The notes below the pieces were generated by a model. The model saw nothing but the letters and a program-made list of their open reading frames with translations, was not told the origin of the DNA and did not search any database. From Dactylosporangium fulvum (GTDB lineage: Bacteria > Actinomycetota > Actinomycetes > Mycobacteriales > Micromonosporaceae): a stretch of 64,000 nucleotides of DNA. The translations under genes and the position numbers were made by a program. This document shows, in pieces, positions 28,301 to 37,300 of the stretch (position 1 is its first letter; the number at the start of each line of letters is the position of its first letter). The stretch lies in the NCBI RefSeq assembly GCF_025137375.1, contig NZ_CP073720.1:6224501-6288500 (forward strand), given 5' to 3'.

Positions 28301-31300
28301 CGCCGCCCGGCCCGTTGAAGCCGGCTCGACCGCAGGCGCCTCCTCGATGATCACGTGCGCGTTGGTGCCCGAGATGCCGAAGGAGGACACACCCGCACGT
28401 CGGGGACGCCCGGCCGAAGTCCAGTCGCGGGTCTCGGTGAGTAGCTCGACGGCGCCGGTCGACCAGTCGACGTGTGACGAGGGTGCGGTGACGTGCAGTG
28501 TGCGGGGCAGGGTGCGGTGCCGCAGGGCGAGGACCATCTTCATCACCCCGGCGACACCGGCGGCAGCCTGGGTGTGACCGAGGTTCGACTTCACCGACCC
28601 CAGCCACAGCGGACGATCGCGGTGCTGCCCGTAGGTCGCCAACAGCGCCTGCGCCTCGATCGGGTCACCCAACGCCGTGCCGGTACCGTGCGCCTCGACC
28701 ACGTCCACCTCGGACGCCTCGAGCCCGGCGGCGGCCAACGCCGCCCGGATGACACGCTGCTGCGACGGGCCGTTCGGGGCGGTGAGCCCGTTGGAAGCAC
28801 CGTCCTGATTGACCGCACTGCCCTTCACCACCGCCAGGATGGTGCGCCCGTTGCGCCGCGCATCGGACAGCCGCTCCAGCAGCAGCAGACCGACACCCTC
28901 ACCCCAGCCGGTGCCGTCCGCGTCGTCGGAGAACGCCTTGCACCGCCCGTCCGGAGCGAGCCCACGCTGCCGGCTGAACTCCACGAAGGCGCCCGGCGTC
29001 GACATCACGGTCGCACCGCCGGCGACGGCGAGGGAGCACTCCCCGCGCCGCAGCGCCTGCGCCGCCAGGTGCAGCGCCACCAGCGACGCCGAGCAGGCGG
29101 TGTCAACCGTGACGGCGGGTCCTTCGAGCCCGAACGTGTACGAGATCCGGCCCGACACGACACTCGCCGCGTTGCCGGTGCCGAGGTAGCCCTCGACGTT
29201 CTCCTCGGCGGCGGCCAGTACGGTCGGGTAGTCCTGCCCGTTGGTGCCGACGAACACGCCGGTGGGCGTGCCCTTGAGGGAGTGCGGGTCGACGCCGGCC
29301 CGCTCGAACACCTCCCACGCCGTCTCCAGCAGCAGCCGCTGCTGCGGATCCATCGCGAGGGCCTCGCGCGGTGAGATCCCGAACAGGCCCGCGTCGAAGT
29401 CGGCGACGCCGTCGAGGAAGGCGCCGACCCGGGTGTACGACGTCCCGGCGCGGTCCGGGTCGTCGTCGAACAGCCCGTCGAGGTCCCAGCCCCGGTCGGC
29501 CGGGAAGCCGGCCAGCCCGTCACGGCCCGCGGCGAGCAGCTCCCACAGGTCCTCCGGCGTGCGGACCCCGCCGGGGAACCGGCCCGCCATCGCCACCACC
29601 GCGACCGGCTCGTCGACCGGCGAGGCGCCGACGGCGGACGTGGTCGCGGCATCGGTACCGGTGAGCCGCCGGACGAGCAGCTCCACGAGCGCGGCGGGCG
29701 TGGGATGGTCGAAGACCACCGTCGACGGCAGGTCGACGCCGGTGCCGGCCGAGACCGCGTTGCGGAACTCGACCGCCGTCAATGAGTCGAAGCCGAGGTC
29801 GCGGAACGCGCGGTCCGGCCGGATCACCCCCGGGTCGGCGTGCCCGAGCACGGCGGCCGCCTGCTCGCGCACGAGGTCACGCAGGCGGGCCGCGAGCTCG
29901 TCCGGCGGCAACGCCCCGAACTGCCCGGCGGCGCTGCCCGGCAGCCGGAGCCGGCCGGGGACCAGGTCCTCGACGAGCGGCGCGGGCCGGTTGGCCGCGA
30001 ACGCGGGTCCGAACCGTTCCCAGTCGACGTCGGCGACGACAGGGTTCGGTTCGGCACCCATGGCGAGCCGGGCGAGCGCGGCGACCGCCAGGTCGGGCGG
30101 CATCGGCGTCACCCCGCCGCGGCGCTGCCGGTCGGCGACCCCCGCCTCGGCGGCCATCCCGTCACCGGCCCACGGCCCCCACGCGATCGATACCGCCGGC
30201 AGCCCGGCCGCGCGACGCCGCCGCGCGACCCCATCCAACGCGGCGTTCGCGGCAGCATAGTTACCCTGCCCCGCCGAGCCCACCGCACCGGCAAACGACG
30301 AAAACAGCACAAACGCGTCCAGCCGCAGACCACGAGTCGCCTCATCCAGATAGCGGGCGCCGTCAACCTTCGCCGCCGCGACCGCCGCCATCCGCTCCGG
30401 GGTGAGCCCGTCGATGACACCGTCATCAACGACCCCCGCGACGTGGACCACGGACGCCGGTGCCGCCTCCGCCACCAGTGCCTGGACCGCCTGCCGGTCG
30501 GCGAGGTCACACGCGGCGTACGACACCCGCTCGTCGTCCGATGCGCCACCCCGGCGGCCTGCCAGCACCACCCGATCGGCACCCGAGGCGAGGAGCCACC
30601 GGGCGACGTGCCCGCCCAGGGCGCCGGTGCCACCCGTGACCAGGACCGTGCCGCGTGGCTCCCACAACGGCCCGGCAGCGGTGGCGCGGGCCAGCCTGCG
30701 CCCCGACGCCTTCCCGCCGCGGATCGAGACCTGGTCCTCCACCCCGCCGAGCACGCCGCACAACGCGGCAAGGTCCGCAGCGGACGGCTCGGCCGGCAGG
30801 TCGACCAGACCACCCCATCGGTCCGGGTGCTCCAGGGCCGCGACCCGCCCGAGGCCCCACACGTCATCGGCGGTGCCGCCCCGCGTGACACACCACAGCG
30901 GCGCCGGGATGCCGGCCTGCACCGCCGCCAGCGCCGCGACCGCGTCGTCCACCAGCGCCACGACACCCGCGACCTCGCCCGGCCCGGCCTGGCTCAACGA
31001 CGGCACCACCACCGGCTCGGCACCCGTCGCAGCCAGCGCCTCGGCGATCGGACCCGCGTCCGCGCCGACCACGACCCACCGGCCGGACGGTCCTGCGGAC
31101 GGTGTCAGTGGCTTCCATACCTCCCGGTACAGCCAGCCGTCCACCGTGGAGACCGCCTGCCGCTGTTGCCGCCAGGCCGTCAACGCCTCCACCGCCGCAG
31201 CGTCGAGGCCGGGCACGGCCTGCGCTTCGATCGCGGCCCAGAACTCGGCATCGGTGCGCGGTTCGCCGGCGTCGAGCCAGTACCGCTGCCGCTGGAACGG

Positions 31301-34300
31301 GTACGTCGGCAGCTCCACGACGGCCGCGTTACCGAACACCCGCGTCCAGTCCGGCGACCACCCGCTCACGTGCGCCCTGGCCACGGCCGTCAGGAACGTG
31401 GTCACCTCATCGCGGCCCTTACGCGCCACCGGGATCCCGTCCTCGACCAGGGCCGACAGCACCCCGTCAGGTCCGACCTCCAGGAACCGGGACACACCGG
31501 AAGCCCGCAGCACCGCCACACCGTCAGCGAACCGCACGGTCCCCCGCACCTGCCGCACCCAATAATCCGGATCCGTGAAATCCCCATCAGCAGCCGGCAC
31601 CACCGCAATGACCGGCTCACGCACCGGGACCGCCGCCACCACCGCCCGGAACTCCGCCAACATCCCGTCCATACGTGCGGAGTGGAACGCATGCGACACC
31701 CGCAACCGCTTGGACTTCACGTTCAACGACGCGGCCACCGCCTCGACGGCATCCGCATCACCGGACAGCACCACCGCATCCGGACCGTTCACCGCAGCAA
31801 TCGACACACCATCAACCAGGACGGCCCGCACGGCTTCTTCGGAAGCCTGCACCGCGATCATCGCGCCACCCGACGGCAACGCCTGCATCAAACGGCCACG
31901 AGCCTCCACAATCCGGCACGCGCCTTCAAGATCCCAAACACCCGCCACATGCGCCGCCGCCAGCTCACCGATCGAATGGCCCAGCAGAAAGTCCGGCCTC
32001 AGGCCCCACGATTCGAGGAGCCGGTAAGCGGCCACCTCAAACGCGAACAACGCCGGCTGCGTCCACCGCGTCTCGTCCAACACCGGGCCGTCGACGTCGC
32101 ACAGGCCTTCCACAAGAGAGCAGACCGCGTCATACGCCGCCGCGAACACCGGGAACACCTCATACAGGCCCCGGCCCATCCCCGACCACTGCGCACCCTG
32201 CCCCGTGAACAACATCGCATTCCTGCCGTCACGGACCCGACCCCGCACCACCGACGAACCGAGCAGCACCGCCCGGTGATCGAACTGCGTGCGGGTCGTG
32301 GCCAGGGAGAACCCGACATCCGCCGGGTCACCCACAACCACGCGCAGCCGGTCCACCTGCGCGTCCAACGCCGCCGCGCCCCGAGCCGACACCGGCCACG
32401 GCACCACCGGCAACACCGCCCGATCCACCGGAACAGGCTCGACCGCGGGAGCCTGCTCCAGGACCACGTGTGCGTTTGTGCCCGAGATGCCGAACGACGA
32501 CACCCCCGCACGGCGTGGGCGCTCGACGGCCGGCCAGTCGCGCGCGGAGGTGAGCAGCTCGACGGCGCCCGCCGACCAGTCCACGTGCGACGACGGCGCG
32601 GAGACGTGCAGCGTGCGGGGCAGCACGCCATGACGCATCGCCTGGACCATCTTGATGACCCCGGCCACGCCGGAGGCGGCCTGGGTGTGGCCGAGGTTCG
32701 ACTTGACCGAGCCCAGCCACAAGGGACGATCCCGGCCCTGGCCGTAGGTCGCCAGGAGAGCCTGGGCCTCGATCGGGTCGCCGAGCGCGGTGCCGGTGCC
32801 GTGCGCCTCGACCGCGTCCACCTCGGAGGCCGCGACACCCGCCGCGGCGAGCGCGGCCCGGATCACCCGTTGCTGCGACGGACCGTTCGGGGCGGTGAGA
32901 CTGCTGGACGCACCGTCCTGGTTGACGGCGCTGCCCTTCACCACGGCCAGGACCGGGTGACCGTTGCGCCGCGCGTCCGACAACCGCTCCAGCAACAGCA
33001 GACCGACACCCTCACCCCAGCCGGTGCCGTCCGCATCGTCGGAGAACGCCTTGCACCGCCCGTCGACGGCCAGGCCCCGCTGCCGGCTGAAGCCGATGAA
33101 GGTGCCCGGGGTCGACATGACCGTCACGCCGCCGGCGACGGCGAGGGAGCACTCCCCGCGCCGCAGCGCCTGTGCCGCCAGGTGCAGCGCCACCAGCGAC
33201 GAGGAGCATGCGGTGTCGACGGTGACGGCGGGTCCTTCGAAGCCGAACGAGTACGCGACGCGACCGGAGGCGACACTCGGTGCCGAGCCGTTGCCGACGT
33301 GGCCTTCGAGCCCGTCGGGCACCTCGTGCAGCCGGGAGGCGTAGTCGTTGTACATCAGCCCGACGAACACGCCGGTCGGGCTGCCGCGCAGCGCGGCCGG
33401 ATCGAGGCCGGCCCGTTCGAGCAGCTCCCACGACGACTCCAGCAGCAGCCGCTGCTGCGGGTCGGTGGCGAGGGCTTCGCGGGGCGAGATGCCGAAGAGG
33501 TCGGCGTCGAAGTCGGCGGCGTCGTAGAGGAAGCCGCCCTCGCGGGCGTAGCTGGTGCCGCGGTGGTCGGGGTCCGGGTGGTAGAGCCGGTCGACGTCCC
33601 ACCCGCGATCGCCGGGGAACGGCCCGATCGCGTCGGTACCGTCGGCGAGGAGCCGCCAGAGATCCTCCGGTGACCGTACGCCGCCCGGGTAACGGCAGCT
33701 CATCGCGACGATGGCGACGGGCTCGTCGGTGGCCGCGACCGGTGTGACGGTCATCGCCGGGGCGGTGGCGAGACGCAGTTCGGCGAGCAGGTGCCGGGCC
33801 ATGGCGTCGGGGGCCGGGTGGTCGAAGATGACCGTGGCGGGCAGGACCAGGCCGGTGGCGGCGGCGAGCCGGTTGCGCAGTTCCAGCGCGGTGAGGGAGT
33901 CGAAGCCGGACTCGAGGAAGCCGCGGTGCGGGTCGACGTCCTTGGCGGTGGCGTGGCCGAGGACGGCGGCGGCCTCCTGGCGCACGACCTGGAGCAGCGC
34001 CGGGAGGCGGTCGGACTCCGGCAGTCGCCGCAGCCGGTCGGCCAGGCCGTCCTCACGTCGGGTGCGACCGCCGCGCCCGCCGGTGGTGCCGGCGAGGCCG
34101 CGCAGCACGGCCGGGACGGTGCCGGTGTCACGCAGCGCGTCGAGGCGCAGCCGGGCCGGCACGAGCACCGGCGCCGATCCGGCGCAGGCGGCGTCGAACA
34201 GGGCGAGCGCGTCGGCGGTCGGCAGCGGGGTGACGCCGTGGCGGGCCATACGGTCCCGGTCGGCGTCGGCGAGGCCGGCGGTGATGCCGCTGCGCTCCTC

Positions 34301-37300
34301 CCACAGCCCCCAGGCGAGGGACAGCGCCGGCAGCCCCGCGGCGTGGCGTTGCCGGGCGATGGCGTCGAGCGCGCTGTTGGCGGCGGCGTAGCCGGCCTGC
34401 CCGGCGGCGCCGACGGTGCCGGCCAGGGAGGAGAACAGGACAAACGCGGTGAGGTCGAGGTCGCGGGTGAGGTCGTGCAGGTGCAGCGCGCCGTCGACCT
34501 TGGGGCGCAGGACCGCGCCGATCCGGTCCGGGGTGAGGTCGGTGACGGTGCCGTCGTCGACGACGCCGGCGGTGTGGACGACGCCGCGGGGCCGGTGCTC
34601 GGCGATGAGCGCGGCGAGTGCGGCCCGGTCGGTGACGTCGCAGGCGGCGACGGTCACGGCGGCGCCGAGGGCGGTGAGCTCGTCGCGCAGCGCGGCGGCG
34701 CCGTCGGTTGCCGGGCCGCGCCGGCCGGTCAGGACGAGGCGTCGCACGCCGTGCCCGGTGACGAGGTGCCGGGCGATCCGCGCGCCGAGGCCGCCGAGGC
34801 CGCCGGTGATGAGGACGGTGCCGTCGGCGCTCCACTCGGCGACCGGCGCGCCGGTGGCGGGCGTCGCGGCCCGGGCGAGCCGCGGGGCGAGGACCGTGTC
34901 GCCGTCGAGGACGGTGACCGGCTCGCCGCTCGTCAGGGCCCGAACGAGAGCGGCACCGCCCGCGGTGGCCGCGGGGACGCCGGAGATGACGGCGAACCGG
35001 CCGGGGTGCTCGGCCTGGGCCGACCGCACCAGGCCGTCGACCGCGGCAGCGGCCGGGCCGTCGCCGGGGAGCGTGAAGACCAGGACGGCGCCGGACAGGC
35101 GGGGCTCGGCGAGCCATTCCTGGACGAGCGTCAGCGCCCAGCCGGTCGCGGCGTGCACGTCACTCGTGCCCAGGGCGGCGAGGACCCGGTCGGGTGGCGG
35201 TGCACCGGCGTCGAGGGACGTGCGCAGCGCGACCAGGTCGGCATGGGTGTCACCGGGCTGACCGGCGGCGACCGGCAGCTGGCCGGCGTCCGTGGTGCCG
35301 GACGTGACAGGGACGAGGTCGACACGGAACAGCGCGTCGCGGGCGGGGCCGAGCTGCCCGGCGGTCACCGGCCGCAGGTCGAGCGTGTCGACGGTGGCGA
35401 CGGGCCGGCCGGTCTCGTCGGCGAGGTCGACGGCAACGGTGGTGGCGGCGCGGAGGGTGACGCGGGCCCGCAGGGTGACGGCGCCCGCGGCGTACAACCG
35501 GATCCCACGGAACGCGAAGGGCAGCAGCGTCCCGTCGCCGGCGTCGGCGTAGCGCAGGGTGTGCAGCGCCGCGTCGAGGAGGGCGGGGTGCAGCCCGAAC
35601 CGGGACACGTCGGCGCGGCCCGGCTCCGGCAGGTCGAGCTCGGCGAACACCTCGGCGCCGCGCCGCCAGACGGCCCGGACGCCCTGGAAGACCGGGCCGT
35701 AGGTGAGGCCGGCGTCGTGCAGTTCGGCGTAGAGCGTGTCGGCGGGCACCGGCGTCGCGCCGGGCGGCGGCCATGCGGACAGGTCGGCGGCCGCCCCGCC
35801 GGGTCCGGCGCCGAGGCGCCCGGTGGCGTGGCGGGTCCACGGCCCGTCGTCCGCCTCCGCGCGCGAGTGGACGGTGAACGGCCTGCCGCCGGTGCCGTCC
35901 GGCGCGCCGACGGCCACCTGAAGGTCCACGGCGCCCGGATCAGGCAGTGTCAGCGGGGCCTCCACGACGAGTTCGTCGAGGCCGTCGTGGCCGAGCGTCT
36001 CGGCCGCGCGCAGGGCCAGGTCGGCGAACGCGGTCGCGGGCAGCAGCGGTACGCCCAGCACCACGTGGTCCGCCAGCCAGGGCTGGTCACGCAGCGAGAG
36101 TCGGCTGGTGAAGACGAAGCCGTCCCCCTCGGCCAGGCCGAGTGCGGCGCCGAGCAGCGGGTGGTCCACGGTGCGCAGCCCGACGGCGGTCGCGTCGCCG
36201 CGACCGGCCGGGTCGTCGAGCCAGAACCGTTCCCGCTGGAAGGCGTACGTGGGCAGGTCGACGAGCCGCCGGCCGGAGAACAGGCGCCGCCAGTCCGGCG
36301 ACCACCCGCTCACGTGCGCCCTGGCCACGGCCGTCAGGAACGTGGTCACCTCGTCGCGGCCCTTACGCGCCACCGGGATCCCGTCCTCGACCAGAGCCGA
36401 CAGCACCCCGTCGGGTCCGACCTCCAGGAACCGAGACACACCGGAAGCCCGCAGCGTCGCCACACCGTCGGCGAACCGCACGGTCCCCCGCACCTGCCGC
36501 ACCCAATAATCCGGATCCGTGAAATCCCCATCAGCAGCCGGCACCACCGCAATGACCGGCTCATACGCGGGAACGGACGCGACCACCGCCCGGAACTCCT
36601 CCAACATGCCGTCCATGCGGTGGGAGTGGAACGCGTGCGAGACCCGCAACCGCTTGGACTTCACGCTCAAGGACGCGGCCACCGCCTCGACGGCATCCGC
36701 ATCACCGGACAGCACCACCGCATCCGGACCGTTCACCGCAGCAATCGACACACCATCAACCAGGACGGCCCGCACGGCTTCTTCGGAAGCCTGCACCGCG
36801 ATCATCGCGCCACCCGACGGCAACGCCTGCATCAAACGGCCACGAGCCTCCACAATCCGACACGCACCTTCAAGATCCCACACACCCGCCACATGCGCCG
36901 CCGCCAACTCACCGATCGAATGGCCCAGCAGAAAGTCCGGCCTCAGGCCCCACGATTCGAGGAGCCGGTAAGCGGCCACCTCAAACGCGAACAACGCCGG
37001 CTGCGTCCACCGCGTCTCGTCCAACACCGAACCGTCAACATCCCGCAAGCCCTCAATATGAGCACAGACCGCGTCATACGCCGCCGCGAACACCGGGAAC
37101 ACCTCATACAACCCCCGGCCCATCCCCGACCACTGCGCACCCTGACCCGTGAACAACATCGCGGACTTGCCGGGCACCGTGTTGCCCCGCACGACACCAG
37201 GTGCGGCGGTGCCGGCGGCGAGCGCGTCGAGGCCGGCCAGCAGCGTCGTGCGGTCGGCGCCGAGGACAACGGCGCGGTGCTCCAGGGTGGACCGCGCGGC

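Larger units (their letters stand above)
25304..29618 (-). other. PKS module B3: KS-AT(mal)-KR(B)-ACP-docking
   Basis: KS about residues 3072-3495 with DTACSAS, AT with GHSIGE and HAFHSHRM (about 3750), KR TGGTGALG (about 4097) with VDDGV and QANYAAAN, ACP GFDSL (about 4384), then a coiled C-terminal docking tail. Predicted B-type hydroxyl at C13. The KR and AT DNA is shared with module C1; the KS is closest to that of module C2 at DNA level in the region 28490-28700. Confidence 0.92.

Noticed and set aside
20000..33100. Regularly recurring identical words that could suggest a CRISPR array or tandem repeat
   Set aside because: Copies are hundreds to thousands of bases long, spaced about 4-5 kb apart, in frame within KS, AT and KR domains. 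They are duplicated PKS modules, not short direct repeats with spacers.
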